This document shows positions 42,202 through 51,011 of a stretch of 64,000 nt of DNA, in pieces; the first letter of the stretch is position 1, and every line of letters begins with the position of its first letter. Both the position numbers and the translations under genes were made by a program. The stretch lies in contig JBKBPL010000023.1 of assembly GCA_046293075.1 (NCBI GenBank), positions 1 through 64,000 on the forward strand, read 5' to 3'. Under the pieces are notes generated by a model, which did no database searches, had not been told where the DNA came from, and worked only from the letters and a program-made list of their open reading frames with translations. The stretch comes from Ga0077530 sp046293075 (GTDB lineage Bacteria > Pseudomonadota > Alphaproteobacteria > Rhizobiales > Hyphomicrobiaceae).

Positions 42202-43431
42202 GTGAACCTGTCGATCAATCCAGATCGCCTGTGGCAGAGCCTGATGGCTTCCGCCGAGATCGGGCGGACGCCGGCCGGCGGTCTCCGCCGCCTTACGCTC
42301 AGCGACGAGGACAAAGCGGTGCGCGACCTCTTCGCACGCTGGGCGCGCGAGGGGGGATGGCGCCTGACGATCGATCGTCTCGGCAGCATGTTCGTGCGGC
42401 GCGAGGGCGCCGATCCGTCGCTGGCGCCGGTGCTGGTCGGCAGTCACCTCGACACGCAGGCCAAGGGCGGACGCTTCGACGGCATTCTCGGCGTGCTGTC
42501 GGGGCTCGAAATCCTGCGCACGCTCGATGAGCGTGGCATCACGACAAGGCGTGCCATCGAGGTGGTGAACTGGACGAACGAGGAAGGGGCGCGCTTCCCG
42601 CCGCCGATGCTGGCGTCGCTTGTGTTCTCGGGCGGCGAGAGCCTCGCCTATGCCGAGGAGCGCCGCGACAAGGAGGGCCTCCGCTTTGCGGATGAGCTCG
42701 CGCGCATCGGCTATCGCGGCGACGCGCCTGTCGGCGCGCGTGCGATCGACAGCTATTTCGAGCTGCACATCGAGCAGGGACCGAAGCTTGACGCGGCGGG
42801 CCTGCCGCTCGGCATCGTCACGGGCGGTTTTGCGATGCAGGGGATGCGCATCAGCGTGCGTGGCGAGACCTCGCACGTCGGGCCGACGCCGATGACGCTT
42901 CGGCGCAACGCGCTGGTGGGGGCGTCCTACATGGCCGTCGCGGTCGACGACATCGGCTGGCGCTACGCGCCGGAGGAGGGCAAGACCAGCGCCGCGCGCC
43001 TGGATCTCCGGCCCAATCTGCCCGGGATCCTCTCCGATGAGGCGGAGCTCTGGATCGACTTCCGCCATCCGGACAAGGCGCGGCTCGCCGATATGGCGGC
43101 GGAGGTGGAGGCAGCGGTGGCCGAGTCTGCGCGCCGTTCACGGACCAGCATCGTGATCGCCGAGCGGTGGGGATTCGGTGGCCTCACATTTGATGCTGAT
43201 CTGATCGCGTTGATCCGCGAGACGGCGTCGCGCCTCGCCGTGCCGTCGATGGACATGCAATCCGAGGCAGGCCACGATGCCTACAATATGACGCGCGTGT
43301 GCCCGACGGCCATGATCTTCACGCCCTGCAAGCGTGGCATCACCCACAACGAGGCAGAGGATATCGATTTCGCGGCGACCGTGCCGGGCGTCAACGTTCT
43401 CCTGCACGCTGTGCTGGCTCGGGCGATGTAA
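42202..43431 (+). CDS. Zn-dependent amidohydrolase (allantoate / N-carbamoyl-L-amino acid hydrolase type)
   Basis: A 409-residue M20/M28-type enzyme. The GTG at 42202 is chosen because AAGGAG (42189-42194) is 7 bases upstream. Metal and catalytic motifs are in LVGSHLDTQAKGGRFDGILGVL, WTNEEGARFPPPML and FELHIEQGPKLD; the dimerisation lid region has ETSHVGPTPM; the late GHDAYNM motif is complete. It should hydrolyse an N-carbamoyl amino acid, ureidoglycolate or allantoate. It is alone, followed by a strong hairpin, so no pathway can be assigned. Confidence 0.9.
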   Translation: MNLSINPDRLWQSLMASAEIGRTPAGGLRRLTLSDEDKAVRDLFARWAREGGWRLTIDRLGSMFVRREGADPSLAPVLVGSHLDTQAKGGRFDGILGVLSGLEILRTLDERGITTRRAIEVVNWTNEEGARFPPPMLASLVFSGGESLAYAEERRDKEGLRFADELARIGYRGDAPVGARAIDSYFELHIEQGPKLDAAGLPLGIVTGGFAMQGMRISVRGETSHVGPTPMTLRRNALVGASYMAVAVDDIGWRYAPEEGKTSAARLDLRPNLPGILSDEAELWIDFRHPDKARLADMAAEVEAAVAESARRSRTSIVIAERWGFGGLTFDADLIALIRETASRLAVPSMDMQSEAGHDAYNMTRVCPTAMIFTPCKRGITHNEAEDIDFAATVPGVNVLLHAVLARAM

Positions 43432-43434
43432 GTC

Positions 43435-43471
43435 CTTCCCTTCTCCCCGTTGAGCACGGGGAGAAGGGAAG
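43435..43471. terminator. Strong bidirectional hairpin between convergent genes
   Basis: A perfect 15-bp stem (43435-43449 with 43457-43471) and a 7-base loop. It begins 4 bases after the stop of the amidohydrolase gene and ends 2 bases before the stop of the convergent gene. The arm core CTTCTCCCCG resembles the palindromes at 58.8 kb, so it may also be a member of a REP-like family. Confidence 0.75.
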
Positions 43472-43473
43472 CT

Positions 43474-44085
43474 TCACACCCTGATCCACGTCTCCGAGAA
43501 GGCCAGCATCGCGGTGGTGATCGTCTGGCCGGCAATCTGGCGCGGGACCGGCTTGCCGGGCAGGCGGCGGCCGTTGACGGTGATCGTTGCCTCACTGCAG
43601 CCGACGAACAGGCTCGGCATCCAGTGGCGGCCTGTTGCCGATTTGTCCGGCGGCAGCGCGAAGCAGAAGGGTTTACCGAGGCCGCTCCACGCGAGCTCCA
43701 CATGGAGGTCGCCGGCCTTGACCGTCTCCTTGTAGGCAGAGCCGGGATCGCCGGATGCGGCCACGCTATCGAGCCTGCGATAGGTGAGGCGCTCAAGCCC
43801 CGCCAACCCTTTGAACGTGCCGAAGTGTGAGACGAAGTCCGAAATGAGATAGCGCGCCAGTGCCTCATTGTCATGAAGCACATAATTGGCAAGCGCAGGC
43901 GGTGGGCTCGCTTCCTGGGGGGACTGCATGAGAACAAGCGCGTGGCCGCGGCCGTGGGGTGAGAGCACGACACGGAAAAAGCTCGCAAGGCTCACATATG
44001 GGCCGTCGGGGCTTTCCTTGAGCGAGATGCCAGGGTTCTCGCCGGACCATTCTACGGTGCCTGCAAAGGTCATGGGCTCGGGCAT
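43474..44085 (-). CDS. Uncharacterised 203-residue protein
   Basis: No family recognised with certainty. It is soluble, without signal peptide. Features are PDGPYVSLASFFRVVLSPHGRGHALVLMQ near the start, a Leu-rich helix (ALARYLISDFVSHFGTFKGLAGLERLTYRRLDS), a beta-rich second half and a Gly-rich VNGRRLPGKPVPRQIAG close to the end. Codon usage looks native. It is convergent with the amidohydrolase gene, separated by the strong hairpin. Confidence 0.7.
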   Translation of the reverse strand: MPEPMTFAGTVEWSGENPGISLKESPDGPYVSLASFFRVVLSPHGRGHALVLMQSPQEASPPPALANYVLHDNEALARYLISDFVSHFGTFKGLAGLERLTYRRLDSVAASGDPGSAYKETVKAGDLHVELAWSGLGKPFCFALPPDKSATGRHWMPSLFVGCSEATITVNGRRLPGKPVPRQIAGQTITTAMLAFSETWIRV

Positions 44086-44204
44086 GATTTCCTCCGATAG
44101 GGACGATCAGTCGTTCGGGGGCGGGCGCCGAGGCTATCCTAGGCGAGGCGGACCCCGGCGGCTATCCCGCAGGCGGCCGTCCGACGAGCGCAGGAGCGTA
44201 CCCG

Positions 44205-44280
44205 CTCGTGTCCCGATCGCGAAGTTCGTCACCATCTGCAGCGGGCTCTCGAACGAACTTCGCGATCGAAAGGACACGAG
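44205..44280. repeat. Long imperfect inverted repeat
   Basis: Arms 44205-44229 and 44253-44280 are complementary except for a 3-base insertion in the right arm; the 23-base spacer is not palindromic. No gene overlaps it. Together with the second inverted repeat at 44312-44356, it fills a gene-free 280-bp gap beside an orphan P-loop gene. Confidence 0.85.
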
Positions 44281-44311
44281 CAAGCCTATGTTTCTCGTGT
44301 GGTTTAGATTC

Positions 44312-44356
44312 CGAAGTCCGCCTCCGACACCCTCCGCGAAGTGGCGGCGGACTTCG
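44312..44356. repeat. Second, shorter inverted repeat
   Basis: Arms 44312-44322 and 44346-44356 are perfect 11-base complements with a 23-base spacer, the same spacer length as the neighbouring repeat. Both arms share the core CGAAGT. It ends 11 bases before the stop of the P-loop gene and may act as its terminator. Confidence 0.8.
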
Positions 44357-44367
44357 TAATCACCACA

Positions 44368-45114
44368 CTAGGCGCCCATGATTTTCTCGACGAGCTGGAA
44401 TGTAGGTTGCCCGTTCGGGTCCTGGGCGGGCTCGACCCGAAGAATGCAGGCGCCTGGTTTGCCGTCGACAAGCGATCGCATGTACATGCCCCACCTCTCG
44501 AGATATGTCTCGACGTGGGATGGATCCGCATACCTGTCCGCGTCCCGGGCCGATCCGGCAGCCCGGCTGAGGCGGCAAATCTGGCGCCGCACTGGCTCCC
44601 GTACGTGGCGCGCCCAGAGTCGGCGCGGCAAACTTCGGGACTTTTCACGCGTGGTCCTGCGTTTGTTGACTTGCTTGCGCAGCCGTTCGATGTCGGTCTC
44701 GATCGAAACGATGGTCAGTGACACGAATGGGCGAAAGAATTCAGCGGCGTAGTCCTCCTCGTGGGCACTGAGCTGGCGCTGGATGATGTATGTGGTGTCG
44801 TAGTGCGCGACGAGCCTGCCGCCGAGATGATCCGGCAGGATGCCGGGCTGCGTACGCCCCAGCGCCCGCAGATGCTTGCCCTGAAGTTGCGGCCACGTCG
44901 CCGCGCCCTCCGGCAACTCCCGCCGGATTTCGTCGGGCAGGTGGCCGCCGACCATCTGTTCGATGAACGTGCTCTTACCAACGCCGGAAGGTCCGGCGAC
45001 AAGCAGCACGCGCGGCGCGTCGTCCGCGGTTTCGTGGCCTCGGGAGGGCCGGGCTAAGGGAGTCTCGCGCAGATTTCTGCTCCAGCGGGGACCGGTCCAA
45101 GTGGGGCTGATCAT
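44368..45114 (-). CDS. Orphan P-loop NTPase, kinase-like
   Basis: A 248-residue protein; ATG 45114 is preferred over TTG 45120, but no clear ribosome site decides. Residues about 35-50 contain a Walker A (VLLVAGPSGVGKST) like that of guanylate kinases and small-molecule kinases. There is a possible Walker B-like strand (RLVAHYDTT) and a very basic segment in the middle (KRRTTREKSRSLPRRLWARHVREP), possibly a nucleic-acid or phosphate-binding surface. No family was recognised. It is isolated, flanked by two inverted repeats downstream, and likely accessory. Confidence 0.65.
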   Translation of the reverse strand: MISPTWTGPRWSRNLRETPLARPSRGHETADDAPRVLLVAGPSGVGKSTFIEQMVGGHLPDEIRRELPEGAATWPQLQGKHLRALGRTQPGILPDHLGGRLVAHYDTTYIIQRQLSAHEEDYAAEFFRPFVSLTIVSIETDIERLRKQVNKRRTTREKSRSLPRRLWARHVREPVRRQICRLSRAAGSARDADRYADPSHVETYLERWGMYMRSLVDGKPGACILRVEPAQDPNGQPTFQLVEKIMGA

Positions 45115-45325
45115 TCGCAATACGTCTTTGCTGTCAAATCGTGCGCCCTGCCCCCGTTCACGACGAAGCGTTCCTCGTCGACGACCTCAGGTGGGGCCGC
45201 GCGGCGCCGGTTTCGCAGAGCAGCCCCACACTTTCATTGCGGCACTGGCCACCAGCCGCCGGAGGTTGCTAGGAATGGGCGCGACAGCGGGCAAAAAGTC
45301 CGCGGCATACGGGGCAGGGAGCACC

Positions 45326-46921
45326 ATGGAGCAGTATGACTATATTGTCGTCGGCGCAGGATCGGCCGGCGCGGCACTGGCGGCGCGTCTCAGCGAGGAT
45401 CCGAGGAACAGCGTCCTGCTCGTCGAGGCCGGCGCGGCGCGCCACATGTACTCATGGCTGCCGGTGAGCTTCGGCCTGCTGATCCACAATCCGGCGGCCA
45501 ACTGGCTCTATGAGTCCGAGCCCGAGGCCTGCACGGGCAATCGGAAGATCCCCGTGCCGCGCGGCAAGCTCGTCGGCGGATCGAGCGCGATCAACGGCCT
45601 CGTCTGGGTGCGCGGCCAGCCGCTCGACTATAACACGTGGGCGCAGATGGGCGCGCGCGGCTGGAGCTGGCAGGATGTGGCGCCAGTCTTCGCAAAGATC
45701 GAACATTTCGAGGGCGGCACGGAGAATGGCCGTGGCAACGGCGGCCCCTTGCACGTGTCGGTCGTGCCGGACCAGAACCCGCTCTATGATGCCCTCTTCA
45801 AGGCCGGCGAGCAGGCCGGGTTCCGGATCAATCCGGACTACAACAGCGAGGACCAGGAAGGCATCTGCAAGACGCAGACGAGCATCCGCAAGGGCGTGCG
45901 CATGAGCGTCGCGCGCTGCTATCTGAAGCCCGCCATGAAGCGGCCCAATCTGCGCGTGATCGCCGAGGCGCCGACGCGGCGGATCCTGCTCGAGGGCAAG
46001 CGCTGCGTCGGGATCGTGTACGAGAAGTGGGGGCGTCAGGTCGCGGTGCGGGCGGGCCGCGAGGTGATCCTCTCAGCCGGCGCCGTCGCAACACCGCAGC
46101 TCCTCGAGCTCTCCGGTATCGGTCGCCCTGAGATCCTCAAGGCCTGTGGCATCGAGGTGAAGCACGCGCTTCCGGCCGTCGGCGAGAACCTGCGTGACCA
46201 CATCAACGCGCGCGTGATCTGGCGCGTGAAGGTTCCCGAGGTCTCCTACAACACGAGGGCGCGCGGCTTCGGCGCGGTGAAGGAGGCGCTGAGGTATGCG
46301 ACGACGCGCGGCGGGTTCCTGAGCCTGCCATCGGCGCCGCTGCTCGCCTTCCTCAAGACGCACAAGGAAATGGAGACGCCGGATGTCCAGATGCACATCG
46401 TGCCGTACTCGGTGAAGGATCCGAAGCGGCGCAAGCTGCAGGAGTTCCCGTCGATGACGATCTCGGTGTACCAGCTGCGCCCGGAGAGCCTCGGTTCGAT
46501 CCACATCCGCTCGGCGAATCCGGATGACCAGCCCAAGATCCTGTTCAATTTCCTGACCAACCCGATCGATCAGCAGACAATGGTCGACGGCTTCAAGATC
46601 GTGCGCAAGATCGCGAGCCAGCCGGCGCTCGATCCCTATCGCGGCGATGAGTTCGATCCCGGCGCCAAGGTTCGCACTGACGACGAGATCCTCGCCTGGA
46701 TCCGCAACAACTCGCAGACCGCCTATCACCCGATTGGCACCTGCCGGATGGGACCGGCGGGGCCGAACACCGTGGTCGATGAGAAGCTGCGGGTGCACGG
46801 CATCGAAGGCTTGCGGATCGCCGATGCCTCGATCTTCCCGACCATGCCATCCGGCAATACCAACGCGCCCTCGATCATGGTCGGCGAGAAGGCTGCGGAG
46901 ATCATCAAGGCGGCCGCGTAG
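45326..46921 (+). CDS. GMC-family FAD oxidoreductase (choline dehydrogenase-like)
   Basis: A 531-residue flavoenzyme starting at ATG 45326, with AGGGAG upstream; a longer frame to 44963 has no family resemblance. The FAD motif YIVVGAGSAGAALAARL, the GMC signature 1 PRGKLVGGSSAINGLVWVRGQ and signature 2 GAVATPQLLELSGIG are all intact, as is the C-terminal HPIGTCRMG with the catalytic His and a second His/Asn near PSGNTNAPSIM. It oxidises an alcohol or aldehyde substrate, unknown here. It precedes the TfoX-N gene by 14 bp on the same strand. Confidence 0.93.
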   Translation: MEQYDYIVVGAGSAGAALAARLSEDPRNSVLLVEAGAARHMYSWLPVSFGLLIHNPAANWLYESEPEACTGNRKIPVPRGKLVGGSSAINGLVWVRGQPLDYNTWAQMGARGWSWQDVAPVFAKIEHFEGGTENGRGNGGPLHVSVVPDQNPLYDALFKAGEQAGFRINPDYNSEDQEGICKTQTSIRKGVRMSVARCYLKPAMKRPNLRVIAEAPTRRILLEGKRCVGIVYEKWGRQVAVRAGREVILSAGAVATPQLLELSGIGRPEILKACGIEVKHALPAVGENLRDHINARVIWRVKVPEVSYNTRARGFGAVKEALRYATTRGGFLSLPSAPLLAFLKTHKEMETPDVQMHIVPYSVKDPKRRKLQEFPSMTISVYQLRPESLGSIHIRSANPDDQPKILFNFLTNPIDQQTMVDGFKIVRKIASQPALDPYRGDEFDPGAKVRTDDEILAWIRNNSQTAYHPIGTCRMGPAGPNTVVDEKLRVHGIEGLRIADASIFPTMPSGNTNAPSIMVGEKAAEIIKAAA

Positions 46922-46935
46922 CTCGGAGACGGCGC

Positions 46936-47349
46936 ATGTCCGCGGATGCCGCACTCATCGCGCATCTCATGGACGTGCTCCGTCCGCTCGGTGGTGTCGC
47001 GTCACGGCGCATGTTCAGCGGCGCTGGGGTGTTCCGCGACGGCCTGATGTTCGCGCTCGTTGTTGGCGACGAGCTGTATATCAAGGCCGATGAGGCGACC
47101 ATTCCCGACTTCGAGGCCGAGGGTTGCGGACCCTTCGTCTACGGAACCAAGAACGGTGAGCGTGCGCTTCGCTCCTACTGGCGCGCGCCCGAGTTCCTTG
47201 TCGATGATGATGACGCCATGAGGGAATGGTGCCGCCGCGCAGCCGAGGTGGCCGCGCGTGCGACGTCGAAGCTTCAGGCGACGTCGCGCGTCACTCGTAG
47301 CCCGGTGGGGGCACGAAACCGCCGATCTCGCGCTCGACGAAACGGCTGA
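46936..47349 (+). CDS. TfoX/Sxy N-terminal domain protein with an extended basic tail
   Basis: A 137-residue protein. Residues 1-105 are the TfoX N-terminal domain (VLRPLGGVASRRMFSGAGVFRDGLMFALVVGDELYIKADEAT, GPFVYGTKNGERALRSYWRAPEFLVDD). The last 25 residues are Arg-rich and lie where the gene overlaps the convergent amidase by 59 bp, so this tail is probably not conserved; it may reflect loss of an earlier stop. Competence-type function is not implied. It follows the GMC gene by 14 bp. Confidence 0.85.
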   Translation: MSADAALIAHLMDVLRPLGGVASRRMFSGAGVFRDGLMFALVVGDELYIKADEATIPDFEAEGCGPFVYGTKNGERALRSYWRAPEFLVDDDDAMREWCRRAAEVAARATSKLQATSRVTRSPVGARNRRSRARRNG

Positions 47350-48742
47350 AGGCAATGGCGGTCCTGTCGTGGCCGTGGCGCGCGATCGCCTGATAACCGA
47401 CGGGCAGGCCGGCCTTCGTGAGGCCTGCAGGGCCGACCGTCGAGGGCAGGTAGACGACGCCCGAATAGCCCGCCCAAAAGAGTTGCGCCGTCGTCGGCTG
47501 CGGCTTGCCGTTGATCGGAATGGTACGGCGCCAGCGCTCGCCCGACTGGTCATGCGGCCAGGCTGCCGAGGATGCCGCTGGACAGAGCAGGATGTCCCAG
47601 TCCTTGAAGAAGGCATCGAAGGCATAGCGCAGCTTGTGGCGCTCGTTGTTGAGCGGCAGCCACGCGCGATGGGAGAGCTCGACGCCCTTCACCATCAGCG
47701 CGAGATATCTGTCGGGATTGGGGCCGGCGGCGGCGAGGGCGGCCTTCCAGCTGGCGATGTCGGCATCGGGCGTGCGGGCGGACGTCGCTGCGCGCAGGAG
47801 CTGCACGTAGATCTCGTGCAGCCGCGTTGTGTCGATCTGCGGCTCGGTCTCTTTCACGGTGGCGCCGGCCTTGGCGAGCTTCTCGACAAGGGCCTGCAGC
47901 ACGTCCTTGTACGCGCTGTCGATCTCGCAGTTCGGGTCGCCGAGCTTGACGGCGATCTTGAGGCCCTTGAGCGAGGTTGCCTTCGCTGGCGGCAGCTCGA
48001 GCTTCCAGCAGTTCTCCTCGATCTCGTCAGCGCCGCTCATGACGCCGAGCATGAGGTCGAGATCGGCCGCGCCCCGCGTCAGCGGCCCGACGCAGGAGAT
48101 GTCACCGGGTGCAAAGCTGTTCGGCAGCGCATGCCGGCGCAGCGGGATGATGCCGTAGGTGGGCTTGAGGCCGAAGACGCCGCAGTAGTGCGCGGGATTG
48201 CGGATCGATGCGCCGATGTCGCTACCGGCTTCGACGCCCGTGAGACCCGCCGCAAGGGCTGCCGCTGAGCCACCCGACGATCCGCCCGGTGTCAACGCGG
48301 TGTTCCAGGGATTGCTCGTGCTGCCGTAGATGGGATTGTAGCTCTGCCAGTCCGCGAGCAGGACAGGCACATTGGTCTTGCCGAAGAGGTTGACGCCGGC
48401 TTTCTCGAGCCGCTCGACGGCGAGCGCGCTCGTCTCGGTGATGTTGTTCTTGTGCTCGGGAAGTCCCCAGGTCGTCGGCGAGCCCGCAACTTGATAGCTC
48501 TCCTTGATGGTCATCGGCACGCCGTGCAGGGGGCCCCACACCTCGCCGCGCGCAAGCGCCGCATCGGCTTCCCGCGCCCGTTTGCGACCGCGCTCGGCAT
48601 CCATCCAGATGATGGCGTTGAGCCTGGGATTGAAGCGCTCGATGCGCGCCAGGAAATGTTCGAGGACCTCGACGGCCGAGACTTTCTTCGAGCGGATCAG
48701 CTCGGCGATCTCGACCGCCGGCTTGAAATGCAACTTGTCCAT
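47291..48742 (-). CDS. Amidase-signature-family amidase
   Basis: A 483-residue enzyme starting at ATG 48742 with GGAGA upstream. The Ser-cisSer-Lys triad is visible: Lys in GVPMTIKESYQVAG, the Gly/Ser block TPGGSSGGSAAALAAG, and the nucleophile in GSDIGASIRNPAHYCGVFG. It hydrolyses an amide, possibly aryl or aliphatic. It follows the SDR gene on the same strand with 29 bp between, so they may be cotranscribed. The 3' end overlaps the TfoX-N gene. Confidence 0.93.
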   Translation of the reverse strand: MDKLHFKPAVEIAELIRSKKVSAVEVLEHFLARIERFNPRLNAIIWMDAERGRKRAREADAALARGEVWGPLHGVPMTIKESYQVAGSPTTWGLPEHKNNITETSALAVERLEKAGVNLFGKTNVPVLLADWQSYNPIYGSTSNPWNTALTPGGSSGGSAAALAAGLTGVEAGSDIGASIRNPAHYCGVFGLKPTYGIIPLRRHALPNSFAPGDISCVGPLTRGAADLDLMLGVMSGADEIEENCWKLELPPAKATSLKGLKIAVKLGDPNCEIDSAYKDVLQALVEKLAKAGATVKETEPQIDTTRLHEIYVQLLRAATSARTPDADIASWKAALAAAGPNPDRYLALMVKGVELSHRAWLPLNNERHKLRYAFDAFFKDWDILLCPAASSAAWPHDQSGERWRRTIPINGKPQPTTAQLFWAGYSGVVYLPSTVGPAGLTKAGLPVGYQAIARHGHDRTAIAFSRFVEREIGGFVPPPGYE

Positions 48743-48771
48743 GGGATCTCCGGAGCTGGCGGGAAGGGCCT

Positions 48772-49599
48772 CTATTTCGGCTGGGCGGACCGCGGCAGGA
48801 CGCCGCTCATGATGCCGCCGTCGATGACGAGTTCCGAACCCGTCATGTGTTTTGAGGCGTCGGACGCCAGGAACAGCACGCCGTCCGCGATGTCCTGGGC
48901 CGTACCGAGCTCGCCGAGCGGGATCATCCACAGCGAGCGCTCGCGCGGATCGATCGGCCGGTTGTGGCCGGCGCCGGAGGCAGCCATTGGAAGCTTGCTC
49001 CAGATCGGCGTGTCGATGACGCCTGGATGCACGGAGTTCACGCGAATGCCGTCCTTGGCAATGGCGCACTCGAGCGCGACGGACTTGGCGAACAGTCGAA
49101 CGCCGCCTTTGGTCGCCGAGTAGCCGGCGAGACCGGCGGAGCCCCTCAGTCCGGCGATCGAGGACATCATGATCACCGACCCGCCCTGCCCGGTGCGGCG
49201 TATGGCCGGGATGCCGTATTTCACGGAGAGGAACACGCCGTCGAGGTTGATCGCGTTCTGGCGCCGCCAGTCGGCGAGCGTCATCTCGAGGATCGGCACC
49301 ATGATGCCGATGCCGGCGTTGGCCACGAGAATGTGCAGGCCACCGAACGTCTTCTCCGTAGCGGCGATCACTTCGGGCCAGCGGGCCTCGTCGGTCACGT
49401 CCTGCTCCAGGAAGATCGCCTTGCCGCCGCTTGCGGCGATGCGCTCGGCGAGGGCCTTGCCGCGAGGCACATCGATGTCGGTGAGGACGACACCGGCACC
49501 TTCGCGCGCGAGCGTTAGGGCGCAGGCTTCGCCGATGCCGGAGGCGCCACCCGTGACCAATGCCACCTTGCCCGCAACCTGACCGCTCTCCTTTGTCAT
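48772..49599 (-). CDS. Short-chain dehydrogenase/reductase
   Basis: A 275-residue SDR. Start at ATG 49599 with AAGGAG six bases before; the frame continues upstream without similarity. Cofactor motif LVTGGASGIGEA, NAG motif LVANAGIGI, catalytic Ser in MMSSIAG and Tyr/Lys in YSATKGGVR. Asp in LTDIDVP suggests NAD(H). Substrate unknown. Probably in one transcript with the amidase 29 bp downstream. Confidence 0.92.
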   Translation of the reverse strand: MTKESGQVAGKVALVTGGASGIGEACALTLAREGAGVVLTDIDVPRGKALAERIAASGGKAIFLEQDVTDEARWPEVIAATEKTFGGLHILVANAGIGIMVPILEMTLADWRRQNAINLDGVFLSVKYGIPAIRRTGQGGSVIMMSSIAGLRGSAGLAGYSATKGGVRLFAKSVALECAIAKDGIRVNSVHPGVIDTPIWSKLPMAASGAGHNRPIDPRERSLWMIPLGELGTAQDIADGVLFLASDASKHMTGSELVIDGGIMSGVLPRSAQPK

Positions 49600-49846
49600 G
49601 GCGATCTCCTTCCCCTCGAACTTGGTTTCTGGTGGGCCGTCAGCGGCAAGGTTAGGCATTTCCGTATCCTTGCGCCACAGGCGTGCGCGCGGAGAATGGC
49701 ACCGATCCAGTTTTGCCATGGCACCAGACCAGGCCCCAGCGCGGGGCGGGCACGCATGTGCTGAGCGGCCGCGAGGCACTTCTTGCGCCGGGCCGCCGTT
49801 CGGTCAATGCTGCCGCCGCACTCAATGACGGACGGGAGGTTACGCC

Positions 49847-50998
49847 ATGCGGGCGTTCAGCGGGATGAAGGTGCTCGATTTCACGACGACGATCGCCGGG
49901 CCGCACTGCGGCCGCCTGCTCGCCGATCTCGGCGCGGACGTCATCAAGGTCGAGACGGCCGAGGGCGACCTCATGCGGAGCCGCCCGCCGCTCAGGGATG
50001 GCGCCAGCACGGCCTATGGCCAGCTCAATGCCGGAAAGCGGAGCGTCGTTCTCGACTTGAAGCGTCCGGAGGCTGTGGCGGCCGGGCGGCGTCTGATCAA
50101 CGGTGCCGACATCGTCGTCGAGAATTTCCGCCCCGGCGTGATGAAGCGCCTCGGGCTCGACTATGCGAGCGTGTCCGCCGGAAATCCGCGTCTCATCTAC
50201 TGTTCCATCTCGGGATACGGCCAGACAGGGCCAGCGGCCGACAAGCCGGCCTATGCGCCGGTCGTGCACGCGACGTCCGGCTACGATCTGGCCCACATTG
50301 CCTATCATCCGGGGCGCGAGCGGCCGGACAGTTGCGGCATCTTCATTGCCGACGTTGTTGCCGGCACGTATGCCTTTGGCGCCATCGCGGCGGCGCTCTA
50401 TCAGCGCTCGGTGACAGGCAAAGGCCAGCACCTCGACGTCTCGATGTTCGAGGGCATGCTCTCGCTGATGACCGTCGAGCTGCAGGCCGCGCAGTTCGCC
50501 ATGCCGCCGCGCCCCAAGCGGGCGCTCTACGGCCCCGCGGCAACCGCCGACGGCTTCGTCAATATCGCGGTCGCGAGCGAGCGCACGTTCCAGGATCTCG
50601 CCAAGGCGGCTGGCCGGCCCTGGGCGACGGATCCGCGCTTTGCGAAGTACCTCGACCGCCGCGCCAACTGGGCGGAATTCATGGATGAGCTCGAATCCTG
50701 GACCCGCACGCTCACCACCAAAGAGCTTATGGCCGTTCTCGATCGCTACGGCGTGCCGGCCGGGCCCTACCGCACGGTCAATGAGGCGCTCGCCGATCCG
50801 CAGCTCGAGCATCGCGCCTCGCTCGAGGAAGTGCGCGATGCTGCGGGGGCCTTCAAGGTGCTGAACCCGGCCTTCCGCATGTCGGCGTCGGAGACCCGAG
50901 CCGGGCCACGGGCGCCCGCGCTTGGCGAGCACACGCGCGAGGTGCTGACGGCGGCGGGCTACAGCGAGCGTGAAATCGCGGCGATCACGGGGGGCTGA
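49847..50998 (+). CDS. CaiB/BaiF family (class III) CoA transferase
   Basis: A 383-residue CoA transferase. GGGAGG lies 8 bases before the ATG. Family motifs: VLDFTTTIAGPHCGRLLADLGADVIKVE near the start, NAGKRSVVLDLKRPEA, and the catalytic Asp in FIADVVAGTYAFGAI. It moves CoA between carboxylic acids, as in carnitine, oxalate or aromatic acid catabolism. The neighbouring crotonase gene is convergent, 13 bp away, and an SDR gene follows, which together suggests acyl-CoA breakdown. Confidence 0.92.
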   Translation: MRAFSGMKVLDFTTTIAGPHCGRLLADLGADVIKVETAEGDLMRSRPPLRDGASTAYGQLNAGKRSVVLDLKRPEAVAAGRRLINGADIVVENFRPGVMKRLGLDYASVSAGNPRLIYCSISGYGQTGPAADKPAYAPVVHATSGYDLAHIAYHPGRERPDSCGIFIADVVAGTYAFGAIAAALYQRSVTGKGQHLDVSMFEGMLSLMTVELQAAQFAMPPRPKRALYGPAATADGFVNIAVASERTFQDLAKAAGRPWATDPRFAKYLDRRANWAEFMDELESWTRTLTTKELMAVLDRYGVPAGPYRTVNEALADPQLEHRASLEEVRDAAGAFKVLNPAFRMSASETRAGPRAPALGEHTREVLTAAGYSEREIAAITGG

Positions 50999-51011
50999 GC
51001 ACCCGCTGCCC

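Noticed and set aside
44963..45325. Longer start for the GMC oxidoreductase
   Set aside because: The family FAD motif begins directly after ATG 45326, which has its own ribosome site; the upstream 121 codons are Arg/Ser-rich with no similarity.
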